Assembly (NCBI RefSeq): GCF_042655435.1
Contig: NZ_JBHSMG010000002.1
Span: 1-64,000, forward strand
DNA from: Lysinimonas soli
GTDB lineage: Bacteria > Actinomycetota > Actinomycetes > Actinomycetales > Microbacteriaceae
Length of the DNA stretch: 64,000 nt
Direction: 5' to 3'
The notes under the pieces are model-generated. The model was not told the DNA's origin. It ran no database searches and saw nothing but the letters and a program-made list of their open reading frames with translations. Shown one piece after another: positions 51,467-59,889 of this stretch; the first letter of the stretch is position 1, and every line of letters starts with the position of its first letter. Both the position numbers and the translations under genes were made by a program.

Positions 51467-51480
51467 GGGACCTCCGACCC
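51467..51480. promoter_or_regulatory. DosR-type box 8b
   Basis: GGGACCTCCGACCC, full match, 5 bp after box 8a. Paired boxes are usual in strongly induced DosR promoters. Confidence 0.62.
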
Positions 51481-51515
51481 TGCCGGGCGCGTGCTCGCGG
51501 GGCGATCGTGGAGCC

Positions 51516-52355
51516 ATGCGCAACGATCGCCCCCTGCAGAAACTCGTCGTCGGCGTCAGCGACACCGCGAGCGAGACGGCCGTCGAGTGGGTGGTCGATC
51601 GGCTGCGCACCCGGCCCGCCGAGGTGACCCTGGTGTCGGCGTTCGACTGGGATGTCACGGACTGGAACGAGGTCGACCGCGCGTTGGAACGGGTGGGCCG
51701 CACGATCCGTGCCGCATCGCCGGAGTCGATCGTGCACCTCGGCTCGGTCGACGCCCCGGCGGCCGACGCGATCGCCGAGGCGACGCGCGAGGCCGAGCTG
51801 CTCGTCATCGGCTCCCGTCGCCGGGAGCACCTGGCGAGCCTCACCGGAGCAACGGCCCTTCGGCTCGCGGGGCAGTCGCGGTGCGCGACCGTCATCGTCC
51901 CCGAGGCGTGGTCGCCCGCACCGAAGGGCCTGATCCTGGTCGGCGTCGACGACGACTCGAGCGACGGAGCGGTCGAGCTCGCGGCGCGCGAGGCCGAGGC
52001 GACGGGAGCCCGGCTCGAGCTCGTGCGCGCGTGGACGGCGCCCCTGCCCGCCTTCGACCCGCTGGTCTGGATCGCCGACACCGAGCACGCCCTTCGCGTC
52101 GACAACCAGGAGCAGCTGGACGCGGTGGTCGAGCGCGCGAAGGCGGCGCACCCGACCAGGCACATCGCCGGACTCGTCCGCGAGGGCCTGCCCTCGGCGG
52201 CATTGGCCGCCCGCGCCGGCGACGCCGACCTCGTCGTGCTCGGCACGCATCGGCACGGCGTCGTGATCGGATTCCTCCTGGGGTCGACGGCTCAGGAGCT
52301 GCTGCGCAACTCGACGACGCCGGTCTGCGTCGTGCCGGAGCCCGCGGCCGGTTGA
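51516..52355 (+). CDS. Tandem-domain universal stress protein
   Basis: A 279-aa protein with two USP domains. The second is the more typical: GLILVGVDDDSSDGAVELA at its start and LVVLGTHRHGVVIGFLLGSTAQELLRNSTTPVCVVP at its end, close to the ATP-binding motif. The first has LLVIGSRRREHLASLTGATALRLAGQSRCATVIVP. Paired DosR-type boxes lie 35-68 bp upstream. Confidence 0.9.
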   Translation: MRNDRPLQKLVVGVSDTASETAVEWVVDRLRTRPAEVTLVSAFDWDVTDWNEVDRALERVGRTIRAASPESIVHLGSVDAPAADAIAEATREAELLVIGSRRREHLASLTGATALRLAGQSRCATVIVPEAWSPAPKGLILVGVDDDSSDGAVELAAREAEATGARLELVRAWTAPLPAFDPLVWIADTEHALRVDNQEQLDAVVERAKAAHPTRHIAGLVREGLPSAALAARAGDADLVVLGTHRHGVVIGFLLGSTAQELLRNSTTPVCVVPEPAAG

Positions 52356-52368
52356 GCCGGGCCCGTCG

Positions 52369-52980
52369 TCACGAGAAGACGGACTGGATCCAGCTCAGGC
52401 GCAGCTGCGCGATCGTGCCGACGATGACGTAGCAGACGACATCCGCCGTGATGAGCCAGCGCGTGAACCGGGCTCCGGGGCGCATGAGGCCGGTGCCGAA
52501 CACCCCCTCGCGGGCGTTGCGGGTCGTCACGGCGAAGAACATCGGGATGACGATCGACCAGGTCAGCATGCAGTACGGGCACAGTGTGCCGAGCACGAAG
52601 ATGCTCTGCGCCATCAACCAGATGACGAAGGCCATGGCCCCGGCGACGCCCGCGTTGAAGGCGATCCAGAACCAGCGGGCGAACCGCGCGCCGGCGAGCA
52701 GCGCGACCCCGACCGCGATCGGGGCGATGAAGGCGCTGAGCCCGATCAGGGGGTTCGGGAAGCCGAACACGGCGCCCTGCCACGACTCGATGTTGCGTTC
52801 GCACTGCACGAGCACGCTGAAGTTGCAGTCGACCTGCTGGGCCGGGTGCTCGAGCAGCTGGATCTTGTCGAGCGTCAGCCGGAACGACGCGAACCAGCCG
52901 ATCGCCCCGGTGACGATCAAGACGACGGGGAAGAGCCAGGGTGCTCGGGATGCCCGGGCGGCGGGCGCGGATTCGGACAT
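52369..52980 (-). CDS. Vitamin K epoxide reductase (VKOR) family protein
   Basis: A 203-aa membrane protein with about five helices. The CxxC redox centre is in GTLCPYCMLTW, and the conserved loop Cys pair is likely in VDCNFSVLVQCERN. It resembles actinobacterial VKOR homologues that re-oxidise DsbA-type proteins by way of menaquinone, supporting disulfide formation outside the membrane. No DsbA is adjacent. It converges with the USP gene. Confidence 0.9.
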   Translation of the reverse strand: MSESAPAARASRAPWLFPVVLIVTGAIGWFASFRLTLDKIQLLEHPAQQVDCNFSVLVQCERNIESWQGAVFGFPNPLIGLSAFIAPIAVGVALLAGARFARWFWIAFNAGVAGAMAFVIWLMAQSIFVLGTLCPYCMLTWSIVIPMFFAVTTRNAREGVFGTGLMRPGARFTRWLITADVVCYVIVGTIAQLRLSWIQSVFS

Positions 52981-53024
52981 GGATGACCTCCCCCACCAGC
53001 AAAGTGCAGGCGCGGGGCCGCGGA

Positions 53025-53705
53025 TCAGGGCTTTGGTCCCGCGGTCACCGGGAACAGCACGCGCACGACGAGCCAGCCGAGCGCGCCCCCGACGAGTTCG
53101 GCGGCGATGTAGGGCGCGACCGACGATGGCGCGATCCCGGCGAAGGTGTCGCTGAACATGCGGCCGATCGCGATCGCCGGGTTGGCGAAACTGGTCGAGC
53201 TGGTGAAGAAGTACGCGGCGCCGATGTAGGCGCCGACCGCGGGCGCGGCCAGCGCCCCACGCCCTGTGCGCGCCAGACCGAAGATCACCAGCACGAGTCC
53301 CGCGGTCGCGACGACCTCGGCGAGCAGGTGCGGCCAGCTGGCGCGGTCCGTCGTGCTCAACCCCACGGCCGGCTCGCCGAACATGAGATTGGCGAGCACG
53401 GCGCCCGCGCTGCATCCGACGATCTGGGCGGGGAGGTAGCCGATCAGGTCGCCCCAGGGACGGTGCCCGAGCAGGGCGTCGACGAGCGACACGACGGGGT
53501 TGAGGTGCGCCCCGCTCACCGGCCCGAAGACGAGGATCAGCACGACGAGCCCGAGGGCGGTGGCGAGCGCGTTCTCGAGCAGCTGCAGGCCGATGTCGGC
53601 GGGGGAGAGGTGCTGGGCGGCGATCCCGGAGCCGACCACGACCGCGGTGAGCAGCGCACCGCCCAGGAACTCGGCGAGGATGCGGCGCCCGGGGGATGCG
53701 ATCAC
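53025..53705 (-). CDS. MIP/aquaporin family channel
   Basis: A 226-aa six-helix channel. The two pore motifs are variants of NPA: NPV in SGAHLNPVVSLVDAL and NPA in TSFANPAIAIGRMF. Related channels in ars loci (AqpS-type) pass arsenite out after arsenate reduction. It is divergent from the ArsR-ArsC gene with the operator in the 61-bp gap, so ArsR control is likely. The asymmetry NPV/NPA is typical of this subgroup. Confidence 0.87.
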   Translation of the reverse strand: MIASPGRRILAEFLGGALLTAVVVGSGIAAQHLSPADIGLQLLENALATALGLVVLILVFGPVSGAHLNPVVSLVDALLGHRPWGDLIGYLPAQIVGCSAGAVLANLMFGEPAVGLSTTDRASWPHLLAEVVATAGLVLVIFGLARTGRGALAAPAVGAYIGAAYFFTSSTSFANPAIAIGRMFSDTFAGIAPSSVAPYIAAELVGGALGWLVVRVLFPVTAGPKP

Positions 53706-53751
53706 GGCGCGACTTCCGGCATGCGCTCAGCCTAGCCAGAATCCGGGGTCG

Positions 53752-53769
53752 CATAGACTCTCATCTATG
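53752..53769. promoter_or_regulatory. ArsR-type operator 1
   Basis: CATAGA-N6-TCTATG, a perfect palindrome. Its last three bases are the ATG of the ArsR-ArsC gene, so binding would block initiation directly. Confidence 0.75.
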
Positions 53770-54690
53770 AAAGCCGTCGATCGGTCCGAGCCCGTCGCGG
53801 GCTCGACCTCGCTCGGCGACCTCAAGGCGCTCGCCGATCCGACCCGCGCGCGGATCGCCACGCTCATCCTCGACAGCGACGAGGGTCGCACGACGGTCAC
53901 CCGGCTCGCCGAGCTGCTCGAACTGCGTCAGCCCACCGTGTCGCATCACGCCAAGGTGCTGCTCGACGAGGGGCTGCTGCGCCGCGAACCGGCCGGCCGT
54001 CGGGTCTGGTATTCGCTCGCCCCCGATCGCGTCGACGAGGTCTCGGAGCTGCTGCGTCCGGCCGGCGAGCCGGACCTCGCCCAGGGGGTGCTCGAGCGCA
54101 TCGTGACGGATCTGTCCGTGCGGTTCGCGGGCACCTTCAACCGGCCGACCGTCGACCGCTACGTGCACGAGAGCTACCGCCTGCTCGCCGAGCGGGCCCG
54201 CATCTCGCGCTACCTGCCCTCGCTCACGGCGCGCTTCGCAACCGAGCGGCTCACGGCCCTCTCGCGCGCGACGGGGGAGCGCGACGGGGTTCCCGAGGTG
54301 CTGTTCGTCTGCGTGCAGAACGCCGGGCGCTCCCAGATCGCCGCCGCGATCCTGCGCCAGCTGGCCGGAGACCGGGTTCGGGTTCGCACCGCCGGGTCGG
54401 CGCCCGCGAGCGCCGTCCGCTCGGTCGTGATCAGCGCCCTCGACGAGATCGGCGTGCCGCTCGGTGCCGAGTACCCCAAGCCCCTCACCGACGAGGTGGT
54501 CCGGGCCGCCGATGTCGTCGTGACGATGGGATGCGGCGACGCCTGCCCGATCTACCCGGGCCGCCGCTACCTCGACTGGGCGCTCGACGACCCGGTCGGA
54601 CTGCCCCTGCCGCGGGTGCGCGAGATCCGCGACGAGATCGAGGCGCAGGTGCGCGGACTGCTCGCCACGCTCGAGGTGAACATCGGGTGA
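53767..54690 (+). CDS. ArsR regulator fused to low-Mr arsenate reductase
   Basis: A 307-aa fusion. Residues 15-95 are an ArsR winged helix (LGDLKALADPTRARIATLIL, VTRLAELLELRQPTVSHHAKVLLDEGLL), residues about 105-165 a three-helix segment, and residues about 172-307 a low-molecular-weight phosphatase-type ArsC with VLFVCVQNAGRSQIAA (CX5R) and VVTMGCGDACPIYPG. The typical metal Cys pair of ArsR (ELCVC) is absent; DLSVRF is not a substitute, so the inducer site must differ. Autogenous operator at its start codon. Confidence 0.9.
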   Translation: MKAVDRSEPVAGSTSLGDLKALADPTRARIATLILDSDEGRTTVTRLAELLELRQPTVSHHAKVLLDEGLLRREPAGRRVWYSLAPDRVDEVSELLRPAGEPDLAQGVLERIVTDLSVRFAGTFNRPTVDRYVHESYRLLAERARISRYLPSLTARFATERLTALSRATGERDGVPEVLFVCVQNAGRSQIAAAILRQLAGDRVRVRTAGSAPASAVRSVVISALDEIGVPLGAEYPKPLTDEVVRAADVVVTMGCGDACPIYPGRRYLDWALDDPVGLPLPRVREIRDEIEAQVRGLLATLEVNIG

Positions 54691-54717
54691 CCGAACCCGG
54701 GTCGACCTCCCCCAACC

Positions 54718-54735
54718 CATAGATCTGGGTCTATG
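54718..54735. promoter_or_regulatory. ArsR-type operator 2
   Basis: CATAGA-N6-TCTATG, identical half-sites and spacing to operator 1, ending 8 bp before the ATG of the second arsC gene. Confidence 0.75.
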
Positions 54736-54743
54736 CTTTGAGC

Positions 54744-55151
54744 ATGACCGACCAGCCCACCGTCCTGTTCGTCTGCGTGCACAACGCCGGGCGTTCCCAG
54801 ATGGCCGCCGGATTCCTGCAGCAGCTCGCCCACGGCCGGGTCGAGGTGCTCTCGGCGGGGTCCGAGCCGAAAGACCAGATCAACCCGATCGCGATCCAGG
54901 CGATGGCCGAGGAGGGCATCGACATCGCCGGCAACGTACCCAAGATCCTGACGACCGAGGCCGTCAAGGATTCGGATGTCGTCATCACGATGGGATGCGG
55001 CGACACCTGCCCGGTCTTCCCCGGCAAGCGCTACGAGGACTGGGAGCTCGAAGACCCGGCCGGCAAAGACATCGTCGTCGTGCGCCGCGTGCGCGACGAG
55101 ATCAAGGCCCGGGTCGAGAAGCTGCTCGCCGAGATCCTCCCGGCGGTCTGA
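54744..55151 (+). CDS. Arsenate reductase (low-Mr phosphatase type)
   Basis: A 135-aa single-domain ArsC. The CX5R loop is VLFVCVHNAGRSQMAA, the second Cys is in TMGCGDTCPVFPG, and EDWELEDPAGKD supplies the catalytic Asp. The resolving Cys pair suggests thioredoxin or mycothiol coupling. The ATG at 54744 is chosen over a TTG 6 nt upstream. Preceded by its own ArsR operator, followed 2 bp later by a third arsC. Confidence 0.93.
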   Translation: MTDQPTVLFVCVHNAGRSQMAAGFLQQLAHGRVEVLSAGSEPKDQINPIAIQAMAEEGIDIAGNVPKILTTEAVKDSDVVITMGCGDTCPVFPGKRYEDWELEDPAGKDIVVVRRVRDEIKARVEKLLAEILPAV

Positions 55152-55153
55152 CG

Positions 55154-55822
55154 ATGAACGGGCTCGACGGCGTGCTCGACCTCTCCGAGCGTCGAGGGCT
55201 GCCCGGCCTGGCCTATCCGAAGCGGTATCTGCAGGGGCTCGCCGATGAGCTCAGCGCACGGTTCTCGGGGACCTTCAGCCATGAGACCGTGCAGCGCTAC
55301 GTGCTCGAGTCCTACGTCGCGCTGCTGCGATCGGCCACGGTCAGGGCGCACCTGGCGACCCGGGTGAGCCGATTCGCCGAGGAGCGGTTGACCGCGCTCG
55401 CGCAGGCCACCGGCACGGTCGCCCGGCCGGTGCCCGAGGTGCTGTTCGTCTGCGAGCGCAACGCCGGTCGATCGCAGATGGCCGCCGTCATGACCGCAGC
55501 GCTTTCGGCGGGTCGGGTACATGTCCGATCGGCGGGGTCGTCACCCGCCGCCGAGCTGAGCCCCGCGGTCGTCGAGGCGATGGAGGAGATCGGCCTGGAC
55601 CTCGGTGCGGAGTTCCCCAAACCCCTGACCGACGACGTCGTGCAGGCCGCCGATGTCGTGGTGACGATGGGATGCGGCGACGCCTGTCCGATCTACCCCG
55701 GTAAGCGGTATCAGGACTGGGTGCTCGACGACCCGGAGTCTCTGCCGCTCGACGAGGTGCGCCGGGTTCGCGACGAGATCCGCGCCCACGTCGATCAGCT
55801 GCTGGCCACCCTGGTCGGCTGA
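55154..55822 (+). CDS. Arsenate reductase with N-terminal helical domain
   Basis: A 222-aa protein: residues 1-90 are a helical domain (GLADELSARFSGTFSHETVQRYVLESYVALL) that is paralogous to the linker helices in the ArsR-ArsC fusion, and residues about 92-222 are ArsC with VLFVCERNAGRSQMAA and TMGCGDACPIYPGKRYQDW. Thus the first and third genes share a helical-ArsC unit, and the first adds ArsR in front. It starts 2 bp after the previous stop and converges with apbE. Confidence 0.92.
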   Translation: MNGLDGVLDLSERRGLPGLAYPKRYLQGLADELSARFSGTFSHETVQRYVLESYVALLRSATVRAHLATRVSRFAEERLTALAQATGTVARPVPEVLFVCERNAGRSQMAAVMTAALSAGRVHVRSAGSSPAAELSPAVVEAMEEIGLDLGAEFPKPLTDDVVQAADVVVTMGCGDACPIYPGKRYQDWVLDDPESLPLDEVRRVRDEIRAHVDQLLATLVG

Positions 55823-55824
55823 GA

Positions 55825-56574
55825 TCAGGGCGTGGCGAGCGCGGCCCGGAAGCCGCTCGTCGCCCGCAGCTCGCCCGCGCGATCGACCGTCAGCACGTCG
55901 ATCGGCCAGCGCTCGCACGCCGCATCCAGGGTCGCAGCGCCTCCTGCCACGATCGCGGTCGCGAGCACGTCGGCGGTCACGATGTCGTCGGCGACGACCG
56001 TGACCTGCACGAACTCGGGCACGAGGCCGACCGTCCAGATGTGATCGCCGCGTTCGGCGCTGCCCGAGCTCGCGACGGCCCGGCGCGGCGCGCGCACCGC
56101 GATCGAGCACAGCAGGGCCGCCCGGTCGGCGGGGTCGACGATCCCCGTGATCCACGGGAGTCCGTCCGGGCCCGAGCCCCGCACGAGCTGGTCGCCGCCG
56201 ACGACCAGGCTCCAGTCGTGGCATCCCTCGCGGTCGAGCAGTTCGCCGACGGTCCGCATGGCGGCCGACTTCACGATGCCGTCCAGATCGATGCTGCCGT
56301 CGGGACGATGCGGACTGAACGCGCCGTCGGTGCGGCCCCGCCACTCGATCGCCTCCGCGTAGGTGACGGTCAGCTCCTCCGACGCGTCGAGAAGGGCCAG
56401 CTCTCCTGTCACGACCCGGCTCAGCTCAGAATCGGGGCGGTAGCGGCTGAACCGCGCGTCGGCGCTCGAGAAGGCCGCCTCGACCCGCTCGATCAGCCCC
56501 GTCCGGGCGGCGTCGGCGTCGGCGAGGGTCACGGAGACCATCGTCCCCATCGTCGGAAAGACGTGCCGGGTCAC
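55825..56574 (-). CDS. apbE: FAD:protein FMN transferase (ApbE)
   Basis: A 249-aa ApbE, which attaches FMN covalently to Thr or Ser of target flavoproteins using FAD. FPTMGTMVSVTL at the start, ARFSRYRPDSELSRV, DGSIDLDGIVKSAA and TADVLATAIVAGG are the family landmarks. Shorter than Gram-negative ApbE and without a signal peptide. The GTG overlaps the FMN-binding gene stop (GTGA); that neighbour is the probable substrate. Confidence 0.9.
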   Translation of the reverse strand: MTRHVFPTMGTMVSVTLADADAARTGLIERVEAAFSSADARFSRYRPDSELSRVVTGELALLDASEELTVTYAEAIEWRGRTDGAFSPHRPDGSIDLDGIVKSAAMRTVGELLDREGCHDWSLVVGGDQLVRGSGPDGLPWITGIVDPADRAALLCSIAVRAPRRAVASSGSAERGDHIWTVGLVPEFVQVTVVADDIVTADVLATAIVAGGAATLDAACERWPIDVLTVDRAGELRATSGFRAALATP

Positions 56575-57053
56575 GCCTTCGCCTGATCGAGCACCGACTG
56601 CACCGACTGCAGGTACCCGTCGGTCGTGTAGGTCGCGCCGCTGACGTTGTCGACCTGGGTCGACTGCGCCGCGAGGACCTCCTGGCGCAGGATCGGGGCG
56701 GCGTAGTTGCTGATCTGCACCGACCGCCCGCCCGCGTCGGTCAGCTGCAGCGGCGTCAAGCCCGTGATCTTGCCCCCCGAGATCGTGACCTTGATCTGCA
56801 CGTTGCCGAACGGCGTCTGCGCGACCGCGCCCGAGTACGTCCCGTCCTTGTAAGCCCCCGAGGCGGCCGGGGCGGCTGCGACGGGCGCCGTCGATGCGGC
56901 GGCGGACGGCGCCGGCGCCGTGGTCGGCGCGGTCGCGCCTGCCGCGCTGCCGGTCGGCGCCCCGGTGTGCGCGGCGGCCGCGCCGACCTGCCAGCCGATC
57001 GTGAGGATGCCCATGGACGCCAGAACGCTGGCGGCGACTGCTCGTTTTCTCAC
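56571..57053 (-). CDS. FMN-binding domain secreted protein
   Basis: A 160-aa protein with an N-terminal signal or anchor (AVAASVLASMGILTIGWQVG), a Thr/Pro/Ala-rich linker (about 33-66) and an FMN_bind domain (about 70-160). The flavinylation site fits VSGATYTTDGYLQSV, where the T of the SGAT motif receives FMN. Located outside the membrane. Coupled on both sides by GTGA overlaps to ApbE and the ferric-reductase-like gene. Confidence 0.9.
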   Translation of the reverse strand: MRKRAVAASVLASMGILTIGWQVGAAAAHTGAPTGSAAGATAPTTAPAPSAAASTAPVAAAPAASGAYKDGTYSGAVAQTPFGNVQIKVTISGGKITGLTPLQLTDAGGRSVQISNYAAPILRQEVLAAQSTQVDNVSGATYTTDGYLQSVQSVLDQAKA

Positions 57054-58498
57054 CAGTCGAACCTCTCTGCGTGGATCTGATGTTCCGGGATGCCGGCGGC
57101 GCGGGCATCCGCTTCGACCGCGTCGAGCCAGGCGCTCGGGCCGCACAGATACAGGTCGGACTCCAGCAGCTTCGGGAAGACGCTGCGCATGGTCACGCGG
57201 CGCTGCGCGTCGCGCTCCGACATCCAGCTCGGCCCGCTGCGGGCCCGGTGCCCGACCATGGTGTAGAGGGTCGCTCCCTTCGCGGCCGCGATCTCGCCGA
57301 TCTCGTCCCAGAGGTAGGCCTCCCGCTCGCTGCTGGCGCGCAACAGGATCGTCGCCTCGCCGGGAGCGATGCGGGCGTTCTCGAGCAGCGCGCGCACCGG
57401 CGTGACGCCGATGCCGGCGGCGATGATCGCCAGCTTGGGGGCCGTGCGGGCGACATCCGAGAACAGGCCGTATGGCCCCTCGATCGAGACCGAGGTGCCG
57501 ACCGGGATCGAGCTGATCCTCGCGCTTCCGTTGCCGAGCTCGCGCACCGTGATCCTCGCCATCGTGTCGCTGGGCATCGCCGACAGCGAGATCGGGTGGG
57601 AGTGCCACCAGGTGCGCCCGGTCCAGAACCGCCAGATCAGGAACTGGCCGCCCTCGCTGCCGAGACGCCGCAGATCCTGTCCACGCAGGTAGATCGAGAC
57701 GACCCCGGGCGAGACCGTCGTGACCTTGGCGACCGTGATGCGGTGCCGGAACGTCGAGATCACCGGCATGAGGAAGCGGTAGACGCCGATCGCCCCGAGC
57801 GCGAGCACGTACAGGCCGATCCAGTAGACCCGCTGCCAGGTGCCCGCCGCCAGGATGCCGCCCACGCTGAACTGGTGCGGCAGCGCCGTGATCACGGCGA
57901 CGTAGCTGAGCAGGTGCACGAGGTGCCAGCCCTCGTAGCTGAACCGGCGGCGCACGGCCACGAGCGAGGTCACGACGACGAGGATGAACAGCGCGGTTCC
58001 CAGGAACGCCAGCGGCATGTCGGGCAGTGCGAGCATCGGGCCGATCTCGGCGATCGGGTTGACGCCGGAGCTCATGCCGTACCCGATGAGCAGCAGCGCG
58101 CCGTGGGCGAGCAGCAGGTAGAGGGCGGGCTTGCCGAGTTGGCGGTGCACCGCGACGGCGCGGTCGTGTCCGATCGTGCGGTCGATGAGCGGCACCCGGG
58201 CCGCCAGCACGAGCATCACCAGCACGAAGTCGCTGCCGATGAGGCCGGCGACGATGCCGAGCGTCGTCACGAAGCTCGCGGGCGTGGTCGCCTCGTGCGC
58301 TCCGCTGTAGGCGAGGTAGAGGGCGACGGATGCCGCACCCGAGACCCAGAGCAGGGTGACCAGCAGATCCGACATCCTGGCCCGTCGCGCGTACTGCTTG
58401 CGACGATCGATCCGCGGCATGCGGGAATCGCGGCGGGGTAGCACCGGGCGCAGCGGGGTCTGGGTCGTCGTCACAAACCCAGTCTCTGCGAGCTTCAT
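57050..58498 (-). CDS. Ferric reductase-like membrane oxidoreductase with FNR domain
   Basis: A 482-aa protein. A six-helix ferric reductase-like domain (about 45-255) has His pairs suitable for two hemes (VHRQLGKPALYLLLAHGALL; WHLVHLLSYVAVITALPHQF). The C-terminal FNR-like part (about 260-482) has the FAD motif HPISLSAMP and the NAD motif IAAGIGVTPVRALL, ending CGPSAWLDAVEADAR. It would pass electrons from NAD(P)H to the flavinylated protein or to iron outside. First of the three-gene unit. Confidence 0.9.
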   Translation of the reverse strand: MKLAETGFVTTTQTPLRPVLPRRDSRMPRIDRRKQYARRARMSDLLVTLLWVSGAASVALYLAYSGAHEATTPASFVTTLGIVAGLIGSDFVLVMLVLAARVPLIDRTIGHDRAVAVHRQLGKPALYLLLAHGALLLIGYGMSSGVNPIAEIGPMLALPDMPLAFLGTALFILVVVTSLVAVRRRFSYEGWHLVHLLSYVAVITALPHQFSVGGILAAGTWQRVYWIGLYVLALGAIGVYRFLMPVISTFRHRITVAKVTTVSPGVVSIYLRGQDLRRLGSEGGQFLIWRFWTGRTWWHSHPISLSAMPSDTMARITVRELGNGSARISSIPVGTSVSIEGPYGLFSDVARTAPKLAIIAAGIGVTPVRALLENARIAPGEATILLRASSEREAYLWDEIGEIAAAKGATLYTMVGHRARSGPSWMSERDAQRRVTMRSVFPKLLESDLYLCGPSAWLDAVEADARAAGIPEHQIHAERFDW

Positions 58499-58539
58499 AT
58501 ACGGAAGCCATGAGCTGGGCGGCGCTCAGGTGTGAGATC

Positions 58540-59889
58540 TCACATCTTCGGGATCCGCACCGCGACCTCGAATCCCGGCTGTCGGTTGTGCAACTCGACG
58601 GTTCCGCCGGCCGCCGTGACGAGGGCGTGCACGAGCGCCAGGCCGAGGCCGCTGCCCCCCGCGGCGGTCGTGCGTCCGTGGTCGGGGCGGCTGAAGCGCT
58701 CGAAGGCGGTGGCTCGGAACGACTCGGGCATCCCGGGGCCGTTGTCGACGATCGACAGCGTGATCCCGGCCGAATCCTGGACCAGGCCGGCCTCGACCGA
58801 CCCGCCGGTGCCCACCGCGGTGATCGCGTTGGCGAGCAGGTTGTCGGCGATCCGGCCGAAGGCCTGCGGGTCGAGCGCGTAGTCCTGCTCCTCGCCGCCG
58901 ACGTCGAGCTCGAATCCGATCTCGGTCGACCGCGACAGGGCGAGCATGCGGGCCCGGTCGACCCCGCCCATGAGCTCGGTCACGAGCTCAGAGGTCCGGG
59001 CGTGGCCGACGCGGCCGTCCTCGGCCTCGAGGCGGTTGAGCTCGAGCAGGTTGGTGGCCAGCGACGAGAGCCGCTCGACGGACGCCTCGGCACCCCGCAG
59101 GTGGGCGGCGAGCGCCTCGGCGTCGCCGGTGTCGTCGTGGGCGAGCTCGAGCTGGGTGGTCAGCGCCGCGAGGGGCGTGCGCAGCTCGTGCGCGGCATCC
59201 GACACCATCTGCTTCTCGCGCGCCGTCGACGCCCGCACCCGCGCCAGCAGTTCGTTGAGCGTCACGGCGAGCGCGGCGATCTCGTCATCGGCCGGACCGA
59301 CCGGCAGATCGCCGTCGATCCCCGCTCCCAGCGTCTCGGCCTGCCGCCGCATCCGCGAGACCGGTCGCAGGGCGAAGCTCGCCAGCAGCCACGAGGCGAT
59401 CGCGAAGCAGAGCAGCAGCACGATGCCGCCGATCACCAGCACCCGGTCGAGACCGGCGATCGCCAACTCGCTCGACGACGTGCTGCGGGCCGACCAGAGC
59501 GCCCACTCGCCGGCGCTGGTCTTGACGGTGCGGGCGACGACCACGAAACCGCGGTGCTCGTCGTCGGTCGTCGTGAACTGCTCGTCAGCCGCGGGGCGAT
59601 GTTCGACGAGCGCGAGCACGTCGTGCGGCAGCGTGTTGACGTCGACCGCGCCCGATGGATCGCGCACATAGACCAGCACGCCGGTTCCGGGGTCGTCGAC
59701 CTCGGCCGTCGGGTTGGCGGTGATGTCGCGCTGGAACGAGGCGAGGTCGCCCCGAGCGAGGGCGACGTCGGCGTTCGACAGGATGTCGCCGACCTGCACC
59801 CGCACGACGCCCAGGGCGATCGCGAGCAGGGCGGCCGCGACAAGCACGCTGCCGAGCGTGATGCGGGCGCGGATCGAGAGCCGGCGCAT
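58540..59889 (-). CDS. Membrane sensor histidine kinase
   Basis: A 449-aa OmpR-system kinase: TM1 (about 8-30), extracellular sensor region (about 31-140), TM2 (about 147-170), HAMP, HisKA with SDAAHELRTPLAAL (phospho-His) and HATPase_c with DNGPGMPE and GGSGLGLALV. The ATG shares one base with the regulator stop (TGATG). Neighbouring ApbE/ferric reductase genes are the closest candidates for control; the signal is unknown. Confidence 0.93.
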   Translation of the reverse strand: MRRLSIRARITLGSVLVAAALLAIALGVVRVQVGDILSNADVALARGDLASFQRDITANPTAEVDDPGTGVLVYVRDPSGAVDVNTLPHDVLALVEHRPAADEQFTTTDDEHRGFVVVARTVKTSAGEWALWSARSTSSSELAIAGLDRVLVIGGIVLLLCFAIASWLLASFALRPVSRMRRQAETLGAGIDGDLPVGPADDEIAALAVTLNELLARVRASTAREKQMVSDAAHELRTPLAALTTQLELAHDDTGDAEALAAHLRGAEASVERLSSLATNLLELNRLEAEDGRVGHARTSELVTELMGGVDRARMLALSRSTEIGFELDVGGEEQDYALDPQAFGRIADNLLANAITAVGTGGSVEAGLVQDSAGITLSIVDNGPGMPESFRATAFERFSRPDHGRTTAAGGSGLGLALVHALVTAAGGTVELHNRQPGFEVAVRIPKM

